This document shows positions 16,507-24,590 of a stretch of 30,143 bases of DNA, piece by piece (position 1 is the stretch's first letter; each line of letters starts with the position of its first letter). Location: NCBI GenBank assembly GCA_002339015.1, contig DDJC01000023.1, positions 1 to 30,143 of the forward strand, in the 5' to 3' direction. Made by a program: the position numbers and the translations under genes. The notes under the pieces were generated by a model. That model had not been told where the DNA came from. It saw only the letters and a program-made list of their open reading frames with translations, and ran no database searches. This DNA comes from Burkholderiales bacterium UBA1834. Its GTDB lineage: Bacteria > Pseudomonadota > Gammaproteobacteria > Burkholderiales > Burkholderiaceae_C.

Positions 16507-17728
16507 ACCCCCAGTTGGCAGGCGACTCGCGCGACACGATCTGATCGCTGCAGCCGCGCGCGCCCAGATCCAGCAGCTCGGGCACCAGCCGCTCGTTGGC
16601 CTTGGTCGAGAAGAACACCTTGACCAGCGGCGTGAGCAGCGATCCAGCCCCCTGGTCCACCACCACGCCCAGCCGGCCTGATTTCAGCTTGACCAGCGAG
16701 CCCGTCGGGTAGATGCCGATGCTCTTCACAAACGCCTGGAACACCGGCTCGCTGAAGTGGCCATCCTTGGCCCACTGCGCCATCTTCTGCACGGATTCGG
16801 CCGGGTCCCAGCCTGCCTTGTAGGGCCGGTTGGAGGTGATGGCGTCGTACACATCGCACACCGCGCCCATGCTGGCGAACAGGCTGATCTGCTCACCCTG
16901 CAGGCGATGCGGGTAGCCGGTGCCGTTGATCTTCTCGTGGTGGTGCAGGCAGACATCGAGCGGGATCGGGCCCACACCGCGCCCCTCCACCAGCATCTGG
17001 TGGCCGGCCTGCGGGTGGCTGCGCATGATGGCGAACTCGGCCTCGGTGAGCTTGCCGGGCTTGTTGAGCACCTCCAGCGGCATCATGGCCTTGCCCAGAT
17101 CGTGCACCAGCCCGGCCAGGCCCGCCTCGCGGGTGTCGGCCTCGCCGAGCCTGAGCTGGCGGGCCAGCGACACCATCAGCGCGCACACGGCCACCGAGTG
17201 CATGTAGGTGTAGTCGTCGCTGGTCTTCAGGCGCGCCAGGCTGACGATGGCGCCCGGGTTGCGTGAGACGGAGCGCGTGATGTCGTCCACCAGCGGCAGG
17301 CAGTGCTCGGCATCGACGGCCTTGCCCATGCGCACGTCCTGAAACATGGTCTTCATGGCGCCGCGAGCCTGGGCCACGATGCGGGAGGCGCGGGCCACCT
17401 CATCCTGCAGAGTGACCTGCTGCTCCACCGGGGCCAGGTCGAGCAGGTCGGCATGCACCGTGGGCGGGAAATCAGCCTGGGGCGGCTCGCCATCGTCCGG
17501 CAGGTCGATGTCGTCGAGCAGCGTGGTGGGCGTCTGGCGGGCCACGTCCAGGCCCTTGCTGGTGTCGATCCAGATTTCGCGCACAGGGCTGTCGAGCAGC
17601 TGGTCGAGCTGGCGCTGGTCCGTCAGCTTGAAGGCTTTGCGCCAGAAGGGGTGGTCGATCCACGAGCCGCACAGCTCGTGCACGTACATGCCCTGGCGCA
17701 GTTGGTGGGTCGGGATCTTCTTGAGCAT
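16469..17728 (-). CDS. HD-GYP protein with N-terminal DUF3391 (c-di-GMP phosphodiesterase type)
   Basis: A soluble protein of 419 residues from MLKKIPTHQLRQGMYVHEL. Residues 1 to about 130 match the DUF3391 region that often precedes HD-GYP domains; the HD-GYP domain spans about 150-350. Metal-binding H209-D210 (LVHDLGKA) and the signature HHEKINGTGYP (263-273) are intact, so hydrolysis of cyclic di-GMP is expected. MHSVAVCALMVSLARQL holds the first His of the site. A longer reading to 18502 is excluded because homology begins at 17728. The gene diverges from a chemoreceptor and overlaps the protease stop by 38 bases. It could counter the diguanylate cyclase about 6 kb away. Confidence 0.93.
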   Translation of the reverse strand: MLKKIPTHQLRQGMYVHELCGSWIDHPFWRKAFKLTDQRQLDQLLDSPVREIWIDTSKGLDVARQTPTTLLDDIDLPDDGEPPQADFPPTVHADLLDLAPVEQQVTLQDEVARASRIVAQARGAMKTMFQDVRMGKAVDAEHCLPLVDDITRSVSRNPGAIVSLARLKTSDDYTYMHSVAVCALMVSLARQLRLGEADTREAGLAGLVHDLGKAMMPLEVLNKPGKLTEAEFAIMRSHPQAGHQMLVEGRGVGPIPLDVCLHHHEKINGTGYPHRLQGEQISLFASMGAVCDVYDAITSNRPYKAGWDPAESVQKMAQWAKDGHFSEPVFQAFVKSIGIYPTGSLVKLKSGRLGVVVDQGAGSLLTPLVKVFFSTKANERLVPELLDLGARGCSDQIVSRESPANWGFKNLDDYWTGGH

Positions 17729-18032
17729 GGCGAAATGGCCTGCGTGGCGGAATGGGGCGCGCGAACGTGCGCACGCCCTCCCCGGGATGCTAACGATTTC
17801 ACGCCCGCGTGCGGCGAAAGTCCTGCTGCTTTGCGCACGCTTTTTGATCAATCGCAGCGTGGAATGCCGCTTCAGATTCACAAGGCTGTGGCCGATATGC
17901 CCTCTTGTAGTCGCGTCGTCGGGCCTGTCATGGACCTGGGCGGCGCCCGGCCTGGTCGCTCCCCGACACCTGGCCGTGCTGTCGTCCCGGGGCCCCGGCG
18001 CACCACCTGGCGCCATCGACAAAAGGACCACC
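17729..18032. other. Divergent region between the HD-GYP and chemoreceptor genes
   Basis: These 304 bases hold the sigma28-like promoter at 17872-17898 reading toward the chemoreceptor. I see no clear promoter for the HD-GYP gene and no strong hairpin. Confidence 0.5.
17872..17898 (+). promoter_or_regulatory. Sigma28 (FliA)-like promoter of the first chemoreceptor gene
   Basis: TCAG (17872-17875), 15 bases, then GCCGATAT (17891-17898) match the flagellar sigma28 pattern in box and spacing. It lies 134 bases upstream of the start codon at 18033. The -35 box is the weaker half. Confidence 0.6.
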
Positions 18033-19580
18033 ATGGGCAAGAACCTTGGTATCGGAGGCAAGTTGTGGCTGGCCGTGGCCACTCTGGTCGTGGCCATGCT
18101 CAGCATCGTCGGCCTGGCCGCCTGGCGCGCTGCCAGCCAGCAGGCGCAGGCCGAGGCACAACTCAAGATCAGTGACATCAAGCTCAAGACGGCCAACCAG
18201 TGGGCCTCGCTCAGCGAGGTGGCCCAGGTGCGCAGCATCGCCTCGAACCTCAGCGCCGACCCCACCGTGGGCGCCACGTTCAAGCAACCCATCGCGGACG
18301 CCATCGCACGCATCACCGAACTGCACAAGCAGGTCAAGGCACTGCCGCTGACCGATGCCGACAAGGCCCAGCTGGACAAGATCGCCGCCAACCGCAAGGT
18401 GGTGCTGGACACCAGCGACCAGATCAAGAAGCTCAAGGAGGGCGGACAACTCGAAGAAGCCCGCGCCATGGTCAAGTCGGGCTTCCTGCCTGCCTCGGCC
18501 ACCTACCTGGAATCGCTGCGCGAGTTCGCGCACCTGCAGCAGCGGGATGCCGAGGCCGTACGCGCCAGCATTGCCGACGGGCGCCGCTCGACCGTGCTGA
18601 TCGCCGGCGTGATGGTACTGGCCGTGCTGAGCGGCGCCATCGTCGGCGCCTGGTTCCTGATCCGCGCCATCAAGCAGCCGCTGGACCAGGCCATCGGCAT
18701 CGCCTCGCGCATTGCCGAAGGTGACCTGAGCACGCCGATCGACACCCGCCGCGACGACGAATTCGGCCAGCTGATGAAGGCCCTGCAGACCATGACGGGC
18801 TCGCTGGCCCGGCTGGTGAGCGAGGTGCGCCACAGCACCGACGGCATCTCCACGGCATCGAGCGAGATCGCCACGGGCAACCAGGACCTGTCCAGCCGCA
18901 CCGAGATGACAGCCTCCAGCCTGCAGGAAACGGCCTCGTCGATGGAGCAGCTCACGGGCACCGTGCAGCACTCGGCCCAGTCGGCCCGCCAGGCCAACGA
19001 GCTGGCCGGCACCGCCAGCGAGGCCGCCCAGCGTGGCGGCGCGGTGGTGAGCCAGGTGGTCGACACCATGCAGGAGATCGCCACCTCGTCCAAGAAGATC
19101 GCCGACATCATCGGTGTGATCGACGGCATCGCCTTCCAGACCAACATCCTCGCCCTCAACGCCGCGGTCGAGGCAGCCCGCGCCGGCGAGCAGGGCCGCG
19201 GCTTCGCGGTGGTGGCCGGTGAAGTACGCACACTGGCGCAACGTTCTGCCCAGGCCGCACGCGAGATCAAGAGCCTGATCGTGACTTCGACCGACCGTGT
19301 CGATTCCGGCGCCAAGCTGGTGAGCGAGGCCGGCAGTGCCATGGACGAGATCGTCTCGGCCATCCAGCGCGTGACGGACATGATGCGCGACATCAGTGCC
19401 TCGGCCTCGGAGCAGAGCGACGGCATCGTGCAGGTGAACCAGGCGGTGACGCAGCTGGATCAGATGACGCAGCAGAACGCAGCGCTGGTGGAGCAGTCGG
19501 CGGCGGCGGCGGAAAGCCTGCGGGAGCAGGCGCGTCGGCTGTCGGGCGCGGTGAACGTGTTCAGGCTGGCTGCGGTCTGA
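18033..19580 (+). CDS. Methyl-accepting chemotaxis protein
   Basis: A protein of 515 residues, start set by AAAAGGA about 7 bases upstream. Membrane segment 1 spans about residues 11-31, a periplasmic four-helix-bundle-like sensor about 32-183, segment 2 about 187-209, HAMP about 210-262, then a long cytoplasmic coiled coil with the conserved hairpin tip DGIAFQTNILALNAAVEAARAGEQGRGFAVVAGEVRTLAQRS. ATGNQDLSSRTEMTASSLQETASSMEQL is the usual adaptation-region sequence in Burkholderiales receptors. No C-terminal CheR-tethering pentapeptide is present. It should signal to CheA/CheW at the flagellar motor; the ligand is unknown. A sigma28-like promoter lies upstream. Confidence 0.95.
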   Translation: MGKNLGIGGKLWLAVATLVVAMLSIVGLAAWRAASQQAQAEAQLKISDIKLKTANQWASLSEVAQVRSIASNLSADPTVGATFKQPIADAIARITELHKQVKALPLTDADKAQLDKIAANRKVVLDTSDQIKKLKEGGQLEEARAMVKSGFLPASATYLESLREFAHLQQRDAEAVRASIADGRRSTVLIAGVMVLAVLSGAIVGAWFLIRAIKQPLDQAIGIASRIAEGDLSTPIDTRRDDEFGQLMKALQTMTGSLARLVSEVRHSTDGISTASSEIATGNQDLSSRTEMTASSLQETASSMEQLTGTVQHSAQSARQANELAGTASEAAQRGGAVVSQVVDTMQEIATSSKKIADIIGVIDGIAFQTNILALNAAVEAARAGEQGRGFAVVAGEVRTLAQRSAQAAREIKSLIVTSTDRVDSGAKLVSEAGSAMDEIVSAIQRVTDMMRDISASASEQSDGIVQVNQAVTQLDQMTQQNAALVEQSAAAAESLREQARRLSGAVNVFRLAAV

Positions 19581-19600
19581 TCCTGATGATGAGGCCGGTT

Positions 19601-20431
19601 TCAGCCCATGGGCTGGCCGGCCGGCAGGCGTGACTGGAATCGCTCGGTGGCCATGGCCAGCCAAGGCCGCGCGCCATCGAGCCCCAGCTCACGGATCACC
19701 TGCGCCATGGGGTGGGCGCTGCCGCCCGTGCGCAGATGCAAGGCCGGGCGCACATGGGCCTGCCCGCCGCCCCTCACCTGCACGGGCGTACGCAGCCAAC
19801 GCCCTTCATGGCGCGAGTACAGCAGCGGGCTCACCGAAGGGCCCGGCAGGCCTGTGCCCAGGCGTCCTTCCAATCGCAGGATGGCCAGATCGGCCCTGTA
19901 AGGGTGCCTGGGGTCATGCAGCACGATGCGCGCCTGGCCCGGCGTGTCCTCATAGGCGATGGGCGTGACGAACTTGGGCAGGCCCCAGATTTCGCGCCCG
20001 GCCGCACAGGCGGCCTCCGTGTCCACCGGCAGGTGCAGCACGTGGAAGCCCAGTTGCCGCGACGGGCTGTCCACATCCGTCAACGTCTGCAGCCAATGGC
20101 CCAGCGTCGGGCGCACGCCTGGCGGCAGCACGGGCACGGCCAGGCCGATCTCCCGGTAGGGGCCGATGCTGGTGTCCTGGTAGTCGTAGCAGGCCAGCGC
20201 CACCAGCGCGCGCCCTCCGATCTGGCAGCCTGGTGACAGTGCCCCTGCGCCCTTTTGCACCAGCACGCGGTTCACCCGCTCGGTGGGCACCATGAAGAAG
20301 GCGTTGAGGTTGCGCGTGCGCCGGTACAGGATGGGCAGCTGCACCGGCCCCGTGCTGGTCTGCACCGTGGTGGCAGGCACGTCGAAAAAGGGATCATCGC
20401 CCTGCGGGGCGAAGCTCAGACTGTGGCGCAT
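19601..20431 (-). CDS. Acetoacetate decarboxylase-family protein
   Basis: A protein of 276 residues of the ADC superfamily. The key segment is GREIWGLPKFVTPI, where K153 matches the Schiff-base lysine of acetoacetate decarboxylase (Lys115 in the clostridial enzyme). The adjacent second lysine of true ADC is replaced by F154, so the reaction may differ; relatives of this kind include aldolases and dehydratases. The start at 20431 has GGAG about 8 bases upstream and overlaps the upstream acyl-CoA dehydrogenase gene by 16 bases. It is the last gene of a three-gene operon, which suggests it acts on the product of the two dehydrogenase-like proteins. Substrate unknown. Confidence 0.85.
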   Translation of the reverse strand: MRHSLSFAPQGDDPFFDVPATTVQTSTGPVQLPILYRRTRNLNAFFMVPTERVNRVLVQKGAGALSPGCQIGGRALVALACYDYQDTSIGPYREIGLAVPVLPPGVRPTLGHWLQTLTDVDSPSRQLGFHVLHLPVDTEAACAAGREIWGLPKFVTPIAYEDTPGQARIVLHDPRHPYRADLAILRLEGRLGTGLPGPSVSPLLYSRHEGRWLRTPVQVRGGGQAHVRPALHLRTGGSAHPMAQVIRELGLDGARPWLAMATERFQSRLPAGQPMG

Positions 20432-21849
20432 GGGTTGTCTCCGTCAGGGTGAGCCGGGCGAACCGATGCCGTCAGGGCAGCGAAGGCCTCCTGGTGGTCC
20501 TCGATCACGGCCAGCCGGTTGATCTGGTTGGTGCCTTCGAAGATCTGCGTGACGCGGGCATCGCGGTAGAGCTTTTCCAGGCGGTGGCGGTGCAGCACGG
20601 CGTGTTCGCCCAGCAGGTCCATGGCCTGTTCGATCACGCGCATGGCGGTGTCGGTGTTGTGGAACTTGGCGGCCGAGGCCACGGCCTGGCGCGGCGACCA
20701 GCTGCGGGCGCTCTGCCACACCAGGGCACGGGCGGCGCTGGTGGCGGCCATCATGTCGGCCAGCGTGAGTTGCACGTCCTGGAAATCGATCAATGGGTGG
20801 CCGCCCAGACGCTGGGTGCAGGCGTGCTCCACCGCGATGTCCACGGCCGCCTGCGCCAGCCCCACCCCCATGGCCGCCACCGGCAGCCGCGACAGGTTGA
20901 GCGTGGCACGGTTGAGCGACCAGCCACCGCGCAGCCCGCCCACCACGCAGGCATCGCTCACCCACACGTTCTCGAAGACCAAGTGCGCGGCGCTGGAGGC
21001 GCGCATGCCCATCTTCAGCTCGGTGCGCGCGGCCCGCAGACCGGGGCTGGCCTGGTCGACCAGGAAGCAGGTCCACGACTCGAAGCCCTCGCCTTCCAGC
21101 GCGGCGAACACGGTGATCTGGCGGGCGATGTCGCCACCGCTGATGAAGACCTTGTGGCCGTTCAGGCACCAGCCATCGCCCTGGCGGCGCGCGACCAAGC
21201 CGGGGCGGCTGGTGGCGGCGCCATGACCATCTTCCGCATCGGAACCGGCACCCGGCTCGGTGATGGCGAAGGCGAACAGGTGCGGCTCACCGCGCAGATT
21301 GGCTTGGGTGGCGGGGCGCAGGGCGCGCCACATCAGCGGTAACTGGCCCGAGGCCAGGATCGGCCCCATGCCCAGGAAGTGAGCGCACAGCAGCAGCATC
21401 AGGCCGCCACAGGCGCGGGCAAACTCCTCCACCTTCAGGCAGGTGCGCCAGACCATGGGGTACGGGGCATCCAGCCAGTGGCAGCTGCCGATGGGGGCGG
21501 GCAACAGGTCGCTGAGCCAGCCCTGGCGGCCGGCTTCGCGCAGGATCTGGAGCGCCTCAGGCGGCATCTCGCCAACGGGCAAGTGCGGCAAGGCATCAAT
21601 GTGCAAGGCTGCTGGTGCAAGATGGGTCTGGGCAAAGGCGCGGGCCCGGTGGCGGTAACGCTGCAGGCGCCATGGCAGGCTGGCGGTGTCGGTGTCCCAG
21701 GCACTGCGGGGCGCGTAGGCCAGCAGCCAGCGCACCTTGGGGTCCAGCGCCTGCAGGGCGTGGCGGGGCGACAGGGCATGGTCGGGCGGCAGGTGGCCCG
21801 CGATGGTCAAGGGCTGCGAGCCCGCGCCGAGGAGCCAGGGCGCGTTCAT
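20416..21849 (-). CDS. Acyl-CoA dehydrogenase
   Basis: A protein of 477 residues with an N-terminal extension of about 80 residues compared with common acyl-CoA dehydrogenases (about 380-400). Typical segments are FAFAITEPGAGSDA (FAD/substrate contact), WCLNGHKVFISGGDIA, TELKMGMRASSAAHLVFENVWV, and the C-terminal YRDARVTQIFEGTNQINRL, with E438 in the position of the catalytic base of medium-chain dehydrogenases. It should oxidise an acyl-CoA to the enoyl-CoA with FAD. It overlaps the upstream gene by ATGA (21846-21849) and the downstream ADC-family gene by 16 bases, so all three are translationally coupled. Confidence 0.92.
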   Translation of the reverse strand: MNAPWLLGAGSQPLTIAGHLPPDHALSPRHALQALDPKVRWLLAYAPRSAWDTDTASLPWRLQRYRHRARAFAQTHLAPAALHIDALPHLPVGEMPPEALQILREAGRQGWLSDLLPAPIGSCHWLDAPYPMVWRTCLKVEEFARACGGLMLLLCAHFLGMGPILASGQLPLMWRALRPATQANLRGEPHLFAFAITEPGAGSDAEDGHGAATSRPGLVARRQGDGWCLNGHKVFISGGDIARQITVFAALEGEGFESWTCFLVDQASPGLRAARTELKMGMRASSAAHLVFENVWVSDACVVGGLRGGWSLNRATLNLSRLPVAAMGVGLAQAAVDIAVEHACTQRLGGHPLIDFQDVQLTLADMMAATSAARALVWQSARSWSPRQAVASAAKFHNTDTAMRVIEQAMDLLGEHAVLHRHRLEKLYRDARVTQIFEGTNQINRLAVIEDHQEAFAALTASVRPAHPDGDNPCATV

Positions 21850-23039
21850 GCGGCCAGCCCCGTGGCCAAGGCTGCTTCGCCAGCGTGCCAGCCCGTGGGT
21901 TGCGACGCCTCCCAGGCGGCCACACAGGTACGCAGTTCAGACGGCGAGCCGCCCAGCAGGCGCAGGTGGTTCACATCACGCAAGGCCTTTTCCAGGCCAC
22001 TGTCGCGCATATAGCCCTGCCCACCGAATACCTGCAGGGCTGCGCTGGCGCCATGGGCCAGCGCCACCTGGCAGCGCGCGCGGTCACGCCAGCGCGAGGG
22101 CAGATCCGGCCAGGGCGCCTGGGGCTGTACTGCCGCGGCCAGGGCTTGCGCACTGCCCTGCACTGCCTCTTGAGCCTGCTGCAGCAACTGCTGCACGGCC
22201 ACGTGGCCCAGGATGGTCTGCCCGCCCTGCCGGCGCAGGGCGGCGTGTTCACGGGCCATGGCCCAGGCGCGCTGCACCACGGCCTCGCTGATGGCTTGCA
22301 GGCCCAGGCTGTGCAGGGCCTGCAGACGCCCCCACATCTGACGAGCCTGCTCGCCATCCAGGCGGAGTGACACGGTGGGTACACAGGCGATCGCCTGCGT
22401 GTGCAGCTCATCCAGGCCATGGCTGTGAGGCAGCGTGTCGACGCGCACCTCGGCGCGCGTCAGGCGGTGCCATCCCCAACCTTGCAAGGGAGACCACACG
22501 GACAGCCACAGCACCTGCCAATCGGGCAGCGCATGCAGCAGGCGAGGTGCGGCCGGCGTGGGCCAGGCCCAGTTGTCGGCCATCAGCGTGGCCTGCTCGG
22601 GCCCCAGAGGCTGCCCCTGGTTGGCGGGCCAGACAGCGCCGCGCCCCAGGCCATGCCGGCCCTGCAGCGACAGCATTCCCGCCAGCGCCGGTGCCAGGCC
22701 GATGGCACGGTCCAGGCGGGCAGCCAGGGCCTGCAGATGCAATTGCAGCGCCAGGCCCGCGTTGTGGTGCGCCACCGCACGCAGCACGTCCAGCGACAGC
22801 GCGCGCTGCACCGGGTCTTCATCGTCATCCCACAGCCCGCCGGCCGGCGCCTGGCCGCGGTTGAGCAGCCCCTGATCGGCCAGACTGCCGATCAGCGCAC
22901 GCACGGTGTCGGGTGAGATCGGGTGCTCTGGCCGTTGCACCAGCGGGCCGATGAGCTCTGCCGCGTGGCGCTGCACGGCCTGCAGCCAGGCACGCGCTTC
23001 GCCTTCGTCCAGACGGATGATGTCGTCAGTGGTGTCCAT
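21846..23039 (-). CDS. Acyl-CoA dehydrogenase-like protein, diverged
   Basis: A protein of 397 residues of the acyl-CoA dehydrogenase fold but much diverged. The C-terminal part is recognisable (RARCQVALAHGASAALQVFGGQGYMRDSGLEKALRDVNHLRLLGGSPSELR). The place where medium-chain enzymes carry the catalytic Glu (YEGT) reads LGGSP, with Gly near residue 363. The middle domain lacks the usual TEPxAGSD motif. It may be a non-catalytic partner of the adjacent dehydrogenase or use a base elsewhere, as isovaleryl-CoA dehydrogenase does. The start at 23039 has no Shine-Dalgarno site; a TAGCAT box ends 7 bases before the ATG, so a leaderless message is possible. An upstream ATG at 23100 is less likely. 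Confidence 0.75.
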   Translation of the reverse strand: MDTTDDIIRLDEGEARAWLQAVQRHAAELIGPLVQRPEHPISPDTVRALIGSLADQGLLNRGQAPAGGLWDDDEDPVQRALSLDVLRAVAHHNAGLALQLHLQALAARLDRAIGLAPALAGMLSLQGRHGLGRGAVWPANQGQPLGPEQATLMADNWAWPTPAAPRLLHALPDWQVLWLSVWSPLQGWGWHRLTRAEVRVDTLPHSHGLDELHTQAIACVPTVSLRLDGEQARQMWGRLQALHSLGLQAISEAVVQRAWAMAREHAALRRQGGQTILGHVAVQQLLQQAQEAVQGSAQALAAAVQPQAPWPDLPSRWRDRARCQVALAHGASAALQVFGGQGYMRDSGLEKALRDVNHLRLLGGSPSELRTCVAAWEASQPTGWHAGEAALATGLAA

Positions 23040-23075
23040 GCGAAGGATGCTAGGCAGGCTCCCCAAGCACGGCCA

Positions 23076-23108
23076 TGACCATAGCGGCAGGTGATTGACC
23101 ATTGCGGC
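23076..23108. promoter_or_regulatory. Direct repeat, candidate operator of the AraC-family regulator
   Basis: TGACCATAGCGGC (23076-23088) and TGACCATTGCGGC (23096-23108) are 13-base direct repeats with one mismatch, 20 bases apart, about two helical turns. AraC-family activators commonly bind such repeats. The block sits between the divergent acyl-CoA dehydrogenase operon and the AraC-type gene, 37 bases upstream of the operon's first codon. Confidence 0.65.
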
Positions 23109-23141
23109 CAAACCCCGATGCCAGACCGGATCCGGCGGGCT

Positions 23142-24179
23142 ATGCTGGCCGACGCCATGTGGCCCTCCATCGCTCCTCAACGCGCACTGTCCGTCCTGGC
23201 CGTGGCCGACCTTGTCGCCTGGCGGCGTGGGCTTGGCCACGACACCAAGGCCCTGTTGCAGGGCACCGGCATCAGCGAGGCGCAACTGGGCGATCCGGAG
23301 GCCCTGATCACCCCGCTGCAGGAGCAGGCCTTCTTCGGCAACTGGGTGGCGCAGGCCGAGCGCCCCGACTGCGGCCTGGAGGTGGGCCAGCGCTACCGCC
23401 TGATGCACTTCGGCCACCTGGGTCTGATTTTGCCGCACGCGGCCACGCGGCGCGAGGCCATGGCGCTGTTCCTGCGCTTCATCAACCTGAGCTACACGCA
23501 CTTCACGCCCGAGGCCGACCTGGCCGCCGGCCTGCTGCGCTTGCGCGGCGGCGAGCACCTGGGGCCGCTGCGCCGCTTTTACCTGGACCGCGACGTGGCC
23601 TTCACCGTGGGGCTGCTGCGCGCCTTCTTCAAGGATGGCGAAGCGCCGCCGCTGCGCGTCCGTTTCGACAGCAGCGTGGCGCCCAGCGAGGTACCCCGCT
23701 ACGAAGCCGTGCTGGGCGTGGCCGTCGAGGTAGGCGCACCTGTCACCGAAGTGGCCATGGACCCATCCCGTCTGGACGAACCCATGCCCGAGGCCAACGC
23801 CCTGATGGTGCGGCTGCTGCAGCCCCAGTGCGAGGCCCGCGCGGCCAAGGTGATCGGCTCACGCCCCGTGAACTGGGCAGAGCGGGTGCGCGAGGTGTTC
23901 CAGCAGCACGGCGCACAAGGCCCCTGGCCGGATGGTGGCGACGTGGCGCGGCGCCTGCGCTGCAGCGAACGCACCTTGCGCCGCCACCTGGCCGACGAGG
24001 GCCAGAGCCTGCAGGCGCTGTCCGACGCGGAGCGCTCGGGCCGCGCCGCGCAGTGGCTGCGCCAGGACAACGCGCGCCTGGACGACATCGCCACCGCGCT
24101 GGGCTACAGCGAGGCGGCAGCCTTGATACGGGCGTACAAGCGGTGGTTCGGACATCCGCCGGGGGTGGACCGGCGGTGA
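23142..24179 (+). CDS. AraC-family transcriptional regulator
   Basis: A protein of about 345 residues from MLADAM. It has an N-terminal ligand-binding-like region of the arabinose-binding type found in OruR-like regulators (QRALSVLAVADLVAWRRGLG; YRLMHFGHLGLILPHAATRREAMALFLRF) and a C-terminal double helix-turn-helix (about 245-340; DVARRLRCSERTLRRHLADEGQSLQAL and AAALIRAYKRWFGHPPG). The start is uncertain: possible codons at 23091, 23118, 23142 and 23157, none with a good ribosome site. 23091 falls inside the direct repeat and is unlikely. It diverges from the three-gene acyl-CoA/ADC operon and probably controls it in response to a pathway intermediate. Confidence 0.85.
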   Translation: MLADAMWPSIAPQRALSVLAVADLVAWRRGLGHDTKALLQGTGISEAQLGDPEALITPLQEQAFFGNWVAQAERPDCGLEVGQRYRLMHFGHLGLILPHAATRREAMALFLRFINLSYTHFTPEADLAAGLLRLRGGEHLGPLRRFYLDRDVAFTVGLLRAFFKDGEAPPLRVRFDSSVAPSEVPRYEAVLGVAVEVGAPVTEVAMDPSRLDEPMPEANALMVRLLQPQCEARAAKVIGSRPVNWAERVREVFQQHGAQGPWPDGGDVARRLRCSERTLRRHLADEGQSLQALSDAERSGRAAQWLRQDNARLDDIATALGYSEAAALIRAYKRWFGHPPGVDRR

Positions 24180-24188
24180 AGCCAGGCG

Positions 24189-24590
24189 TCAGAGGCTCAA
24201 GAACTTCTTGCCTGAGGTATGCCTCCAGGGTATGCGATGGACACCCCCTTCGATCAAGCGCGCATGCTCCAGCACTTGAGGCCACCACAAGATCAGACGA
24301 GAGGATTTGACCCAGAAGGGGTGACTTGACCATTGTGGGTCGAGCACATACACCGTATGCCCTGCCCTGCGAAGCGCTTCTCGCTCTGCTCCTCGGCTCT
24401 TGGCGAACTTGTCAATGCTGACCACGTACCAGCCTTTGCCCAACCCTTCGATCCAATCAAGGTCCGGCGTGCTCGGCACAAACAGGTCTGTCAGATGGCA
24501 GACCTGATCCACGTCGGGCTCACTGGCACACAACTCTCGTACAGCATGAGCCAGGTCCGGAGGAAGGTTGTTGTCAAAGAGAAAGTTCAC
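24189..24590 (-). CDS. VapC45-like PIN-domain toxin
   Basis: A protein of 133 residues. The start MNFLFDNNLPPDLAHAVREL with D6, then DLFVPSTPDLDWIEGLGKGWYVVSIDKF and GAEREALRRAGHTVYVLDP fit the VapC45-type PIN-like family, predicted metal-dependent RNases. The start is GTG at 24590 and overlaps the upstream gene's stop by GTGA, so the two are coupled. The upstream gene codes for the expected antitoxin, in the antitoxin-then-toxin order. Mycobacterium tuberculosis VapB45-VapC45 has the same order and similar sizes. The DNA here is visibly AT-richer than the flanks, which suggests recent acquisition. Confidence 0.8.
   Translation of the reverse strand: MNFLFDNNLPPDLAHAVRELCASEPDVDQVCHLTDLFVPSTPDLDWIEGLGKGWYVVSIDKFAKSRGAEREALRRAGHTVYVLDPQWSSHPFWVKSSRLILWWPQVLEHARLIEGGVHRIPWRHTSGKKFLSL

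Noticed and set aside
17346..18032. N-terminal extension of the chemoreceptor to 17346
   Set aside because: It is antisense to the HD-GYP gene and crosses the promoter; AAAAGGA and the first membrane segment set the start at 18033.
17729..18502. N-terminal extension of the HD-GYP gene to 18502
   Set aside because: The extension is antisense to the chemoreceptor and has no homology; DUF3391 begins at 17728.
19603..19616. CAGCCCATGGGCTG palindrome as a bidirectional terminator
   Set aside because: It lies inside the last codons of the ADC-family gene and has no T-run on either side.
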